A stretch of 38,433 nucleotides of DNA from Chryseobacterium gleum (GCA_945897565.1 CAMDFN010000023.1:1-38433), one strand, 5' to 3'; shown: positions 15,318 to 24,677, counted from the stretch's first letter. The notes: generated by a model from the sequence alone, not told the origin. Made by a program: numbers and translations.

Positions 15318-18300
15318 ATGTTAAATCGCATCATTTTTTGGTCGATTCACAACAAATTAATTGTTGCTGTCCTGACCCTCGGTCTCATTGTGTGGGGCCT
15401 ATTTTCACTTTCCAAATTACCTATCGATGCCGTTCCGGACATCACCAACAACCAAGTGCAGGTGGTCACGAGCGCGGCTTCTTCAAGCGCGCTGGATATC
15501 GAGCGCTTTGTTACTTTTCCTGTGGAGCAAACAATGGCCACCATTCCGGGCATTGAAGAAATCCGTTCGTTTAGCCGCTTTGGCCTGAGTGTTGTCACCA
15601 TCGTTTTTACCGAAGACACCGACATCTATTGGGCGCGCCAACAAGTTCAAGAAAGACTTTCTGAGGCCAAAAACAGTATTCCAGCTGGTTTTGGAGAGCC
15701 CTCTATGGCGCCGCTCAGCACGGGTTTGGGTGAAATCTACCAATACACGCTGCGCGCCAAAAAAGGCTACGGCCAGCGCTATAGCCCAGCCGATTTGCGC
15801 AGTATCCAAGACTGGGTCATTCGCCGTCAGCTGCTCGGTGTCAAAGGGGTTGCAGATGTCAGTGGTTTTGGTGGCGAGCTCAAAACCTACGAAATTGCCA
15901 TAGACCCTTTGTTGCTAAAGGCGCATGAAATCACCCTTGATGAGGTTTTTAACGCTGTTTCACAAAACAATGAAAACACCGGCGGCGCCTATATTGAGCG
16001 CCACAACATGACGACATACATCCGTACCGAAGGTTTGGTCGGGAGTTTGTCCGATATCGAAAACATGCAAATCAAGCACCCAAGTGCCGAGACACCTGTC
16101 TATATCCGCGATATCGCCGAAGTCAAGTACGGTGCACAAGTACGTTATGGCGCGCTCACATACAATGCAGAAGGAGAGGCTGTTGGCGGCATTGTACTCA
16201 TGCTCAAAGGCGCAAATTCTTCGGAAGTAATCTCACTTGTGAAAGAGCGCATGGCCCAAATTGAGCGCAATTTACCGGAAGGCGTTGCGCTCGAAGTCTA
16301 CCTCGACCGCACCAACCTTGTGAATAGAGCCATCCATACGGTGAGTACCAACCTGATCGAAGGCGCTTTAATTGTGATTTTTGTGCTGGTGCTATTATTG
16401 GGCAACTTGCGTGCGGGCCTCATTGTGGCGTCGGTAATTCCATTGGCCATGCTCTTTGCCATCTCCCTCATGAATATCTTTGGCGTCTCTGGCAACCTCA
16501 TGTCTTTAGGAGCGCTTGACTTCGGCTTGATTGTAGATGGAGCTGTCATTATTGTCGAATCTACACTTCACATTTTGCAGCGCAGGCGCAGCAAGCAACT
16601 TTCTCAAATCGAGATGAACCAAGAAGTCTATACCTCGGCCTCTAAATTCAGTAAAAGTGCTGTTTTTGGACAGGTCATCATTTTGGTGGTTTATTTGCCC
16701 ATATTGGCACTTGTAGGCATTGAGGGCAAGATGTTCAAACCCATGGCTCAAACCGTCATTTTTGCCATTTTAGGCGCACTTATTTTGTCCCTCACTTACG
16801 TACCCATGATTTCTTCTTTGGTACTTTCCAAAAAAGTACAACAGGGTCAGACTTTTTCGGACAAAATTGTGCACGCCATTCAAAAACGCTACACACCGCT
16901 ACTGACAATCGTATTGCGCAAGCAAAAATGGATCTTGTCTGGAGTTGTTGTCCTTTTTACCATATCGATATTGCTCTTCAATCAATTGGGAGCTGAGTTC
17001 ATTCCTTCTTTGGACGAAGGTGATTTCGCCGTCGAGACCCGCCTCATGACCGGTTCTGGGCTCACCAAAACGATAGAAACCACCACCAAAGCTTCTCGTA
17101 TTTTGCTCCAAAAGTTCCCTGAAATCAAGCAGGTAGTTGGTAAAATAGGTGCGGCCGAAATCCCGACCGATCCCATGCCCATGGAGGCCTGTGACCTCAT
17201 GCTGATTTTGAAAGACAAAGAAGAGTGGGTGAGTGCCCACGACAAAGAAGCGCTCGCTGCCAAAATGCAGGCTGTTTTGGACAAAGAACTACCGAGTGTT
17301 TCTTTCGGATTTCAACAACCCATCCAAATGCGCTTCAACGAACTCATGACCGGCGCCAAACAAGATGTAGTGGTCAAAGTGTACGGCGAAGATTTCAACA
17401 AACTATCTCGCTATGCCAAGCAAATCGGAGGTCTTTCAGCTCAAATTGCCGGTGTACAAGATGTCTATGTAGAGGAGCTCTCTGGCTTACCGCAACTCAT
17501 TGTGCGCTATGACCGCGCTGCCTTGGCGCGCTACCAAGTGAGTATTGAAGAGGTAAATAGAGCGCTCAATTTGGGTTTTGCCGGGCAAATAGCAGGTTTT
17601 GTTTTTGAAGGCGAACGCAAATATCAAATGGTGGTCAAGCTGCGCGAGTCAGACCGCAGTCAGCTCACGGACATCAAACAGCTCTACGTGAGCAATGCCA
17701 TGGGTCAGGAAATCCCGTTGGCTGAACTCGCAAGCATCAACATCGAAAACGGCCCCAATCAAATCCAACGCGACGACACCAAGCGCCGCATCATCATTGG
17801 TTTCAATGTACGTGGCCGCGATGTAGAAAGCATTGTTCAAGAGTTGCAGCAAAAAATGGATCAGCAACTCCAATTTGAAACAGGTTATTTTTCGCAAATC
17901 GGGGGCACCTTCGAAAACTTAGTGCATGCGCGTGCGCGCTTGCTCATTGCGGTGCCTATTTCGCTGCTGCTTATTTTCTTTTTGTTGTATTTGACTTTTC
18001 AATCTGTGAAGCAGGCTGCGCTCATTTATTCAGCTATACCTTTAGCTTCAATAGGCGGCATTATTGCGCTGTATATGAGAGGGATGCCTTTTTCTATTTC
18101 GGCAGGGGTGGGCTTTATTGCCCTCTTTGGCGTCGCGGTACTCAATGGCATTGTTCTGATTGCCGAATTCAATTCCCTCAAAAAATCTGGAGCGCCCCTC
18201 ATGCAAGTTGTTTTGCGCGGAACGGCCAATCGTTTGCGGCCAGTCTTACTCACCGCTACAGTCGCATCTTTGGGTTTCTTGCCTATGGCGCTTTCACAAG

Positions 18301-19655
18301 GGAGCGGAGCTGAGGTTCAAAAGCCACTGGCCACGGTTGTCATTGGCGGCCTCATCACAGCCACCATTCTCACGCTGTTTATCTTGCCGTTGTTGTACGT
18401 TTTGTTTGAAAAACCCCTCAAATTACGCCGCAAGAAAGGATTTTTGCTGCTGGCTATTGTTTCATTGTCTACAAGTTTAATGGCCCAACAAAAATATTCA
18501 GATGCCCAATTATTTGAAATGCTGCTCGATCAAAATGGTCAAATCAAAGCAGCCGTGCTCGAGGCGCAGCGCCAACAAAGTATAGGGCAGGGCCAGGCAA
18601 GTTGGCAGCCACTTTCGGCGTCTTTCATGCTAGGGCAGTTCAATTCAGCTTATCAAAAAGACAACAACCTTACATTTGGCCAAACGCTGCCTTATAATGG
18701 CGCTTTGCGCTTGCAACGCGCCATTGGTGAAGCTGCAGGAAGCTTGTCTGAACAAGATTTGATGTTGCTCAAAAAGGATTTCAAAAGAACTCTAGACGAA
18801 CAGCTAGAGCAAATCCGCTATAAAACTGAGCAATTGAAAATATCCAAGCAACAAGATGCCTTATATCAGCAGCTCGATCAAAAAATGACACTGCGTGTGG
18901 AGCTCGGTGAGGTGCCAAAAATGGATCAAATTCTCGTGCATTCCAAGGCCATGCGTGCTCATGCAGCCGTTGCCAAACAAGCCCAAGAATTGCAAAACGC
19001 TTGGGCGGCACTTTATGCACTTTTGGCTTATAAGGGGCCTGTCTTTGAGCTTGCGCAAACAGAAGCTATAGATTTTCTAACGGAACCAGTTTTCAGTGCT
19101 GAGCTCATGCACCCCACTTTATTGCGTTACGATATCGCAGCCAAACAGCTGCAACTTCAAAACGAGCTCAATCGGGCACAACATTTACCCGCTTTAGGCT
19201 TGGCTTATTTCAATCAGTCATTGGTGGGTATTCAAAATATCAACGGCTCAGACCAATATTTTGGCCCCAACAAGCGGTTTCAAGGTGCCCAGATCCAGAC
19301 CCAAATTCCAATTGACTTTCGCGCTTACAAAGCTAGAAACACCGCGCTTGAATTGGCGCTCGCTCAAAATGAATTGCGCAGAAATCAGCAAGTACTCGAT
19401 ATGCAAGCTACCCAAGCCAAGCTGTTTGTTGAGTTGTCTCAGCTCATCGCTACTTACAAAGAAGTTGCCCAACCGATTCAAGCAGAACTTGAAAAACTCC
19501 AAGCAGATGCCTCCTTGCAACTCAATAGCGGACAAATTTCCTTACTAGACTTTATTCAGCTCCAAGATTATCAATTGGCCTTGCAAGACGAACTCTTGGC
19601 ATGGCAGCACCAAATCAAATTGTTACACATTTCCCATCACTGGATCAAAAACTAA
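15318..19655 (+). CDS. CzcA/CusA-like heavy-metal RND pump fused to a TolC-like outer membrane factor
   Basis: This 1445-residue protein combines two parts of a tripartite cation efflux system. Residues 1 to about 1038 are a complete HME-type RND proton antiporter. They include the helix-4 motif ALDFGLIVDGAVIIVES with Asp401, Asp407 and Glu414, the periplasmic NLPEGVALEVYLDRTNLV region, and the final helices ILTLFILPLLYVLFEKP. The DFG-x3-DGA motif resembles pumps for divalent cations (Co, Zn, Cd, Ni) more than the copper/silver CusA form, so copper is less likely. From residue 1037 the sequence RRKKGFLLLAIVSLSTSLMA looks like an internal signal peptide, with cleavage possible after Ala1056. 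A TolC-family coiled-coil outer membrane factor of about 390 residues follows. I believe such fusions occur in other Bacteroidota. The adaptor follows 7 bases later. Confidence 0.93.
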   Translation: MLNRIIFWSIHNKLIVAVLTLGLIVWGLFSLSKLPIDAVPDITNNQVQVVTSAASSSALDIERFVTFPVEQTMATIPGIEEIRSFSRFGLSVVTIVFTEDTDIYWARQQVQERLSEAKNSIPAGFGEPSMAPLSTGLGEIYQYTLRAKKGYGQRYSPADLRSIQDWVIRRQLLGVKGVADVSGFGGELKTYEIAIDPLLLKAHEITLDEVFNAVSQNNENTGGAYIERHNMTTYIRTEGLVGSLSDIENMQIKHPSAETPVYIRDIAEVKYGAQVRYGALTYNAEGEAVGGIVLMLKGANSSEVISLVKERMAQIERNLPEGVALEVYLDRTNLVNRAIHTVSTNLIEGALIVIFVLVLLLGNLRAGLIVASVIPLAMLFAISLMNIFGVSGNLMSLGALDFGLIVDGAVIIVESTLHILQRRRSKQLSQIEMNQEVYTSASKFSKSAVFGQVIILVVYLPILALVGIEGKMFKPMAQTVIFAILGALILSLTYVPMISSLVLSKKVQQGQTFSDKIVHAIQKRYTPLLTIVLRKQKWILSGVVVLFTISILLFNQLGAEFIPSLDEGDFAVETRLMTGSGLTKTIETTTKASRILLQKFPEIKQVVGKIGAAEIPTDPMPMEACDLMLILKDKEEWVSAHDKEALAAKMQAVLDKELPSVSFGFQQPIQMRFNELMTGAKQDVVVKVYGEDFNKLSRYAKQIGGLSAQIAGVQDVYVEELSGLPQLIVRYDRAALARYQVSIEEVNRALNLGFAGQIAGFVFEGERKYQMVVKLRESDRSQLTDIKQLYVSNAMGQEIPLAELASINIENGPNQIQRDDTKRRIIIGFNVRGRDVESIVQELQQKMDQQLQFETGYFSQIGGTFENLVHARARLLIAVPISLLLIFFLLYLTFQSVKQAALIYSAIPLASIGGIIALYMRGMPFSISAGVGFIALFGVAVLNGIVLIAEFNSLKKSGAPLMQVVLRGTANRLRPVLLTATVASLGFLPMALSQGSGAEVQKPLATVVIGGLITATILTLFILPLLYVLFEKPLKLRRKKGFLLLAIVSLSTSLMAQQKYSDAQLFEMLLDQNGQIKAAVLEAQRQQSIGQGQASWQPLSASFMLGQFNSAYQKDNNLTFGQTLPYNGALRLQRAIGEAAGSLSEQDLMLLKKDFKRTLDEQLEQIRYKTEQLKISKQQDALYQQLDQKMTLRVELGEVPKMDQILVHSKAMRAHAAVAKQAQELQNAWAALYALLAYKGPVFELAQTEAIDFLTEPVFSAELMHPTLLRYDIAAKQLQLQNELNRAQHLPALGLAYFNQSLVGIQNINGSDQYFGPNKRFQGAQIQTQIPIDFRAYKARNTALELALAQNELRRNQQVLDMQATQAKLFVELSQLIATYKEVAQPIQAELEKLQADASLQLNSGQISLLDFIQLQDYQLALQDELLAWQHQIKLLHISHHWIKN

Positions 19656-19662
19656 AAAGCTT

Positions 19663-20793
19663 ATGAAAACGCAAATCATCCTCTTCGCTGCACTACTCAG
19701 TTGCCTATTTTTCGCTTGTTCCTCCAAAGAAGCAGCTCAAAAAGAAGCAGCAGTACCCAAAACGCAACAATTCAAACTCAGTCCGCAACAAGTCAAAGCC
19801 CTCGGACTTGAGCTCGGTTCACTTAGCGAGCAGCAAATGGGCCTAAGTGTTTTTGCAAATGGCATCATTGACGTGCCGCCGCAAAATAAGTCCTACATCG
19901 CCATGCCTTTTGGCGGTTACGTCAAAGAAATCAAGGTTTTGGATGGTATGTTGGTCAAAAAAGGACAGATTTTGCTAGTGGTAGAGCATCCTGACATCAT
20001 TCAATTGCAACAAGAATACCTCGAATTACAAGGTCAGATGGACTACCTTTCTGCCGATTTTGATCGCCAAAAACAACTCTATGAAAAAGAGGCTGGTTCG
20101 GCCAAGAGTTTTCAGCAAGCCAAAAGTGCCTACATGGTCAATAAGGCCAAGTTGAGTGGTTTAGCAGTTCAGCTTGAAATGGCCAACGTGAATATAACAG
20201 CACTTCAAAATGGTACTATTGAACGCACGCAGCGCATCCGCTCACCGTTTTCCGGTGTCATTACGAAGGTCACGGCCAATGTCGGTTCTTTTGCAGAACC
20301 CAAAGACAACCTATTGGAAATCATTGATTTGAAGCACGCTCATGCCGAATTAACGGTTTATGAAAAGTATTTGTCTTTTTTACAAAAAGATCAGGTAGTC
20401 AAGCTGCAATTTGTAGATGTCAATCAAACAGCAACTGCTAAAATATATTTAATTGGTCGCGAAATCAGCAAAGAACGCACCGTAAAGGTGCATTGTCATT
20501 TTGATCAACTCCCATCTGATATCACTCCCGGTTCCTATCTCAAAGCCGAAATTCGCGCCAACAACCAAAGGCAATTTACCTTGCCTGAGGAGGCCGTCGT
20601 ACAGCAAAATGGAAAAGACCTTGTCTTTATTGCACAAGACGGCAACTATTTAGCAATTGAAGTCGACTTACTCATGTCACAAGATGGTCGCGTGGCCTTA
20701 ACAAGTCAGCAACTGGCCTTGCTCAAAAAATCCAAAATTGTGGTCAAGGGCGCTTATGAATTATTAGCACTGCGCAATAAAGAAGTAGCATAA
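19663..20793 (+). CDS. Periplasmic adaptor (membrane fusion) lipoprotein of the metal efflux RND system
   Basis: This is the CusB/CzcB-like adaptor that joins the pump to the outer membrane factor. The 376-residue protein begins with a lipoprotein signal, MKTQIILFAALLSCLFFAC, with Cys19 as the lipidated residue. A biotinyl-lipoyl-like half-motif surrounds GGYVKEIKVLDGMLVKKGQ. It is followed by a helical hairpin (about residues 100-185) rich in Gln, Leu and Lys, and the second lipoyl half around RIRSPFSGVITKVTANVG. A beta-barrel domain then follows, with VVKLQFVD and PEEAVVQQNGKDLVFI. The gene starts 7 bases after the pump gene. No His-rich metal-binding N-terminal or C-terminal extension of the kind seen in some CzcB proteins is present. 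Confidence 0.93.
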   Translation: MKTQIILFAALLSCLFFACSSKEAAQKEAAVPKTQQFKLSPQQVKALGLELGSLSEQQMGLSVFANGIIDVPPQNKSYIAMPFGGYVKEIKVLDGMLVKKGQILLVVEHPDIIQLQQEYLELQGQMDYLSADFDRQKQLYEKEAGSAKSFQQAKSAYMVNKAKLSGLAVQLEMANVNITALQNGTIERTQRIRSPFSGVITKVTANVGSFAEPKDNLLEIIDLKHAHAELTVYEKYLSFLQKDQVVKLQFVDVNQTATAKIYLIGREISKERTVKVHCHFDQLPSDITPGSYLKAEIRANNQRQFTLPEEAVVQQNGKDLVFIAQDGNYLAIEVDLLMSQDGRVALTSQQLALLKKSKIVVKGAYELLALRNKEVA

Positions 20794-20840
20794 ATCCAAG
20801 CATTTCAAATAAATATATTCACCAAATAAATTCAAACAAT

Positions 20841-21305
20841 ATGAAAACATCCAATCTATTTTTATTTTGCGGCCTGATTATAGGTCTAATTACACTTGCT
20901 TCTTGTCAGAAATATTGGGCTTGCAAGGAAGATAACATCAGCAGTGCTGGAAGCAATAAGTCACACAACAAAGGCATGAACTGCATGCAGTGCCATGTCT
21001 CTACCGGAGATGGCGAAGGTTGTTTCAATGTGGCAGGCACCATTTATCAATCGGACTTACAAAATACAGTGGCTAGCGGAAAGGTCGAATTATATACCGG
21101 CCCAAATGGTTCTGGAACATTAAAATACACTATTGATATTGACGGCAAAGGTAACTTTTACACAACCGCCAAAGTCGATTACACAGGCCTCTACCCAAAA
21201 GTCACCGGGCCTTCGGGAGCAAGTATTCACATGAGCACGCCACTGAGCAGTGGTGCCTGTAACGCTTGCCATGGTGCAAGTACGGGCAAAATAGGCATTG
21301 ATTAG
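20841..21305 (+). CDS. Lipoprotein with two haem-c binding motifs, function unknown
   Basis: This 154-residue exported lipoprotein has the signal MKTSNLFLFCGLIIGLITLASC, with Cys22 as the lipidated residue. Two CxxCH motifs are present: CMQCH (residues 48-52) near the N-terminus and CNACH (140-144) near the C-terminus. Between them lies a beta-rich segment, VAGTIYQ...GKVELYTGPNGSGTLKYTIDIDGKGNFY, resembling a carboxypeptidase-regulatory or prealbumin-like fold. I recall similar small proteins in Bacteroidota but no known role. The gene follows the adaptor by 47 bases, with a strong terminator behind it, so it is probably the last gene of the metal operon. Haem attachment and the link to metal handling are inferences. 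Confidence 0.8.
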   Translation: MKTSNLFLFCGLIIGLITLASCQKYWACKEDNISSAGSNKSHNKGMNCMQCHVSTGDGEGCFNVAGTIYQSDLQNTVASGKVELYTGPNGSGTLKYTIDIDGKGNFYTTAKVDYTGLYPKVTGPSGASIHMSTPLSSGACNACHGASTGKIGID

Positions 21306-21333
21306 TTTGTTGTCCTTTTGAACTTTTTTAAGG

Positions 21334-21368
21334 AGCTCAGTTTGTTTTGGCAAATTGAGCTTTTTTTT
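21334..21368 (+). terminator. Rho-independent terminator closing the metal-efflux operon
   Basis: The inverted repeat AGCTCAGTTTG (21334-21344) pairs with CAAATTGAGCT (21351-21361) over 11 positions including one G-T pair, with a 6-base loop, and is followed by a T-run to 21368. It is strong in the plus direction only. The hairpin lies inside the 3' end of the convergent gene at 21337-21768. Confidence 0.85.
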
Positions 21369-21768
21369 CTTCAAATAGTTCAATGAAAGCCGCTTGGTCA
21401 TGAGGCGAAATCAGGAGTTCATCGTATTTGTTGTAGCGCAGGATAAGACAGCTCCAAGCCGTGCTCATTTTCCAGCCGGCATACAAGCCATTGGACGGTT
21501 CTAATTTGTTGAATGTAGCGTAGTATATTCTTTTCTTGAAACCCACGCTTTGGCATAGTAAATGGTCTTCTAAAAAAGTATAGTGTGTGGTTTTGGGTAA
21601 AATCCATAGAAGAAATAATGCCAAAAATAGCCAAACCATTGCCAAGCCAAAAAAAGCAGATGCGTCTTTGTTAGGCAAATATATGAGCAAACCTACACCC
21701 AAATAAATAAGCAAGACGGCGGCAACTGCGGCCCACAGAAACCCATCCGTTTTGGACTTAAAGCGCAT
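21337..21768 (-). CDS. Small membrane protein with a PH-like cytoplasmic domain
   Basis: This 143-residue protein has two adjacent hydrophobic helices (about residues 9-30 and 38-58). A soluble domain of about 85 residues follows, reading as short beta strands and one C-terminal helix: HYTFLEDHLLCQSVGFKKRI, then CLILRYNKYDELLISPHDQ and AAFIELFEEKKAQ. This architecture resembles bacterial PH-domain (YdbS-like) membrane proteins. The 'isp-hdq-aaFie' ending, in which a strand is followed by a helix, is characteristic of that group, as far as I recall. The gene starts 6 bases after the glyA stop and is probably cotranscribed with it. No function is known. Confidence 0.7.
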   Translation of the reverse strand: MRFKSKTDGFLWAAVAAVLLIYLGVGLLIYLPNKDASAFFGLAMVWLFLALFLLWILPKTTHYTFLEDHLLCQSVGFKKRIYYATFNKLEPSNGLYAGWKMSTAWSCLILRYNKYDELLISPHDQAAFIELFEEKKAQFAKTN

Positions 21769-21774
21769 AAAAGC

Positions 21775-23046
21775 CTACCAAGCAAATAGCGGTTTGCCAC
21801 TCATAAGGGCATTCACCTCTTTTTTGACTTCAGCAAGAATGGCATCGTCGTTGGCGTGCATGAGCACGCGGTCAATGAGGCTTACAATTTGCGGGATTTC
21901 TGCGCTAGTTACACCGCGGGAGGTGATGGCTGGGGTGCCGATACGGATGCCGGAGGTTACAAACGGAGATTCGGTATCGTACGGCACCATGTTTTTGTTG
22001 ACGGTGATGTCTGCCTTTACCAATGCATTTTCAGCGTCTTTACCATTGATGCCTTTGGAGCGCAAATCGACGAGCATGCTGTGGTTGTCGGTGCCGCTAG
22101 AAACGATATTGTAACCTAGTTGAACCAATTCTGCAGCAAAAACAGCTGCGTTATCTCTTACTTGAATCATGTACGTTTTGAACGAGGGGTCAAGCGCTTC
22201 ACCGAAAGCGACAGCTTTTGCGGCAATAACGTGCTCGAGTGGCCCACCTTGAATACCAGGGAATACCGCTGCATCTAGCAAGGCGCCAATAGATTTGAGG
22301 TTGCCGTTGTTCCAACGCAAACCAAATGGGTTTTCAAAATTGTGGCGCAGCATAATGATGCCACCTCGAGGCCCGCGCAAGGTTTTGTGTGTTGTAGAGG
22401 TTACGATATGGCAATGTTCGAGTGGGTCGTTGAGTAAACCCGCGGCGATCATGCCGGCTGGGTGGGAGATGTCTGCCAAAACCAAAGCGCCAATTTCGTC
22501 GGCAACCTTGCGGATGCGTGCGTAATCCCAGTCTCTGGAATACGCCGAAGCACCACAAATGATCATTTTTGGCAGCTCTCTTTTGGCGGTTTCTTCCAAG
22601 AGGTTGTAATCAACCAGACCCGTTTCTTTGTCTACTCCATAGAAAAATGGTTTGTAGAGTTTGCCAGAAAAGTTAACAGGTGAACCATGGGTGAGGTGCC
22701 CTCCATGAGAAAGATCAAACCCTAAGATTTTGTCGCCAGGCTGCAAACAAGCCAAAAATACGGCAGCATTGGCTTGTGCACCTGAATGCGGCTGCACATT
22801 AGCCCATGTAGCGCCAAAGAGTTGGCAAAGGCGGTCTATAGCCAATTGCTCTACTTGATCAACTACTTCGCAACCGCCGTAATAGCGTTTACCAGGCAAG
22901 CCTTCTGCGTATTTGTTGGTGAGCACAGAGCCCATCGCTTGCATCACTTGCTCGCTCACGAAGTTTTCGGAGGCAATGAGTTCTATGCCGTGCAATTGGC
23001 GTTCTTTTTCTGCTTCAATCAGGTTAAAAATGACTTGGTCTTTCAT
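21775..23046 (-). CDS. glyA: Serine hydroxymethyltransferase
   Basis: This is a PLP enzyme that interconverts serine and glycine with tetrahydrofolate, supplying one-carbon units in the cytoplasm. The PLP lysine is Lys221 in the signature [15 protein letters not shown]. Other landmarks are [42 protein letters not shown] and the aspartate in [16 protein letters not shown]. The 423-residue length from the ATG at 23046 ([10 protein letters not shown]) is normal. A TTG at 23067 would add seven residues and is unlikely. The sequence [15 protein letters not shown] near the C-terminus is also diagnostic. It lies 35 bases after the NlpC/P60 gene on the same strand. Confidence 0.98.
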   Translation of the reverse strand: MKDQVIFNLIEAEKERQLHGIELIASENFVSEQVMQAMGSVLTNKYAEGLPGKRYYGGCEVVDQVEQLAIDRLCQLFGATWANVQPHSGAQANAAVFLACLQPGDKILGFDLSHGGHLTHGSPVNFSGKLYKPFFYGVDKETGLVDYNLLEETAKRELPKMIICGASAYSRDWDYARIRKVADEIGALVLADISHPAGMIAAGLLNDPLEHCHIVTSTTHKTLRGPRGGIIMLRHNFENPFGLRWNNGNLKSIGALLDAAVFPGIQGGPLEHVIAAKAVAFGEALDPSFKTYMIQVRDNAAVFAAELVQLGYNIVSSGTDNHSMLVDLRSKGINGKDAENALVKADITVNKNMVPYDTESPFVTSGIRIGTPAITSRGVTSAEIPQIVSLIDRVLMHANDDAILAEVKKEVNALMSGKPLFAW

Positions 23047-23081
23047 GGCGTTAATTTGTTGTTGCAAATATCGGAAGATTG

Positions 23082-23855
23082 CTAAAATAAGCGTCTAATT
23101 TCAAACAGAGAATGTGTAAAATCTGCAGCAGGTTCATTGAAAATTCCTGTGGAAGTCAGTTTGTCTAGGCGCACCTGCCCTGAGGCATGTAAAATTTGCT
23201 CATCCGGACCAACTAATCCTACGTGATGAATTTTTCCACTTGAATTCTTGAAAAATGCCAAATCGAGGCGCTTTCTTTCTGCAAATTCTACCACATTGCC
23301 TAATTCCGCTTGTTGGTAAGCATCTCTAGGTAAATTGTGGTCGAGCTGTCGGTACACATTTTGAACAAACCCTGAGCAGTCGATACCAAAACTGGACTTC
23401 CCTCCCCATAAATAGGGCGTATTAAGGAAACTCATTGCATAGACCCAGCTATCAATTGATATTGGTTGTTGAACGGTGGTGTAGTTCAAATCACCAATGG
23501 AAAATTCATGAAGAGTGCCGATCAGCGACCCGCCACTCAGTATTTGCTGTCCAAATGGACCGTTGAGCACTTGAAAATGTTCGTTGGAGTAGGTGCTCGT
23601 AGCGAGCCAACGGCGCAGTTCTTTTTCAGTGAGGGCCAAAACTTGTTTGTGATCGATATAGCCTTCGTAACCATCTAAATAGCTGCGGATTTTGAGCCAA
23701 GGTTGGCCGTGTTGCAAAATTTCTATGGGTTCGCCAAAGAGCAATTGGGTCACTTGCTGGGCGCTGTCTTTGGGTTCTTCACGAACGGGTATAACCGACA
23801 GCGCACAAAATGCATGGCGTTGTTGGGGTTCCAACCATTTGATTTTCTCACTCAT
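23082..23855 (-). CDS. NlpC/P60 (C40) cysteine peptidase with SH3-like N-terminus, no signal peptide
   Basis: This is a predicted gamma-D-glutamyl-diamino-acid type endopeptidase acting on cell-wall peptides. The catalytic cysteine is Cys160 in [17 protein letters not shown]. The histidine is probably His211 in KIHHVGLVG, with His223 in ILHASGQV as the third residue. About residues 15-75 look like a bacterial SH3 domain ([11 protein letters not shown]...[17 protein letters not shown]). A second SH3-like linker follows. The N-terminus [16 protein letters not shown] is not a signal peptide, so the enzyme may be cytoplasmic and recycle muropeptides. The ATG at 23855 is divergent from surE, with 48 bases between the two start codons. 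Confidence 0.9.
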   Translation of the reverse strand: MSEKIKWLEPQQRHAFCALSVIPVREEPKDSAQQVTQLLFGEPIEILQHGQPWLKIRSYLDGYEGYIDHKQVLALTEKELRRWLATSTYSNEHFQVLNGPFGQQILSGGSLIGTLHEFSIGDLNYTTVQQPISIDSWVYAMSFLNTPYLWGGKSSFGIDCSGFVQNVYRQLDHNLPRDAYQQAELGNVVEFAERKRLDLAFFKNSSGKIHHVGLVGPDEQILHASGQVRLDKLTSTGIFNEPAADFTHSLFEIRRLF

Positions 23856-23860
23856 TGCAC

Positions 23861-23868
23861 CAAATTTA
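23861..23868 (-). promoter_or_regulatory. TAnnTTTG -7 box abutting the NlpC/P60 gene
   Basis: On the minus strand TAAATTTG (23868-23861) ends 5 bases before the ATG at 23855, again predicting a leaderless or nearly leaderless mRNA. No clear -33 TTTG was found at 17-23 bases upstream. Confidence 0.4.
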
Positions 23869-23891
23869 ACATTTTCAAGGCGATATTTGAG

Positions 23892-23899
23892 TAATTTTA
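23892..23899 (+). promoter_or_regulatory. Near-consensus -7 box before surE
   Basis: TAATTTTA differs from TAnnTTTG only at the last base and ends 4 bases before the surE ATG at 23904. The position agrees with the other start-abutting boxes in the window, but the match is imperfect and no -33 box is evident. Confidence 0.25.
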
Positions 23900-23903
23900 G
23901 ACC

Positions 23904-24677
23904 ATGAACAATGGTCGCTTACCCCAAATTCTTATTACCAACGACGACGGCATTAGCGCCAAAGGGATTGCAGCGCTCATAGAGGTTGCCAAACCATTTG
24001 GTCAAATCTATGTGCTCGCGCCAGATAAACCACAGTCCGGGATGGGTCATGCCATCACCATTCACGATCCTATTCGCATGTTCAAAAGCAATTTGTATGC
24101 GGGTGTAGAGGCCTACGCTTGCAGTGGCACGCCCGTCGATTGCGTCAAACTAGGTATTTCAGAACTGCTCGGCAAAAAGCCAGACCTCATTCTCTCTGGC
24201 ATCAATCACGGTGAAAACTCTTCTACCAACGTACTTTACTCCGGTACCATGTCGGCTGCCATTGAAGGCGCCATGGAAGGCATTCCTTCTTTTGGTTTTT
24301 CACTAGCCGATTTCGCAGCAGACGCCGACTTCACTGCGGCGCAGCACTACATTCAAATTTTACTGCAGCAGTTTTTTGAAAAAGGTTTTGCGCCCTCTAT
24401 TTGCCTGAATGTCAACATTCCTAAATTGCCCCTAGCTGAGATCAACGGCATTCGCATCTGCAAGCAGGCGCATGCCTATTGGGCCGATCGCTTTGAAAAA
24501 CGCCAAGACCAATACGGCCGCAATTACTATTGGCTCACCGGTGAATTCGCAGACCTCGATCAACGCCCCGACACCGATCTTCATGCACTCAAAGAAGGCT
24601 TTGTAAGTGTGGTTCCTACACACTTTGACCTCACGGCCTATGCGTACCTCAACCATTTTAAATCTTGGGAACAATGA
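23904..24677 (+). CDS. surE: 5'/3'-nucleotidase SurE
   Basis: This is a metal-dependent phosphatase that removes phosphate from nucleoside monophosphates in the cytoplasm. The N-terminus carries QILITNDDGISAKGIAAL with the metal-binding Asp14 and Asp15. It is followed by VLAPDKPQSGMGHAIT (Ser45) and YACSGTPVDCVKLGI. The LILSGINHGENSSTNVLYSG segment contains the conserved asparagine that completes the metal site. The 257-residue length is normal. The 3' end overlaps the next gene in an ATGA arrangement. Confidence 0.97.
   Translation: MNNGRLPQILITNDDGISAKGIAALIEVAKPFGQIYVLAPDKPQSGMGHAITIHDPIRMFKSNLYAGVEAYACSGTPVDCVKLGISELLGKKPDLILSGINHGENSSTNVLYSGTMSAAIEGAMEGIPSFGFSLADFAADADFTAAQHYIQILLQQFFEKGFAPSICLNVNIPKLPLAEINGIRICKQAHAYWADRFEKRQDQYGRNYYWLTGEFADLDQRPDTDLHALKEGFVSVVPTHFDLTAYAYLNHFKSWEQ

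Noticed and set aside
15318-19655. Frameshift or lost stop codon as artefact behind the RND-TolC fusion
   Set aside because: The frame is clean through the join, the linker has its own signal-like peptide, and fusions of this type are, as far as I recall, found in other Bacteroidota.
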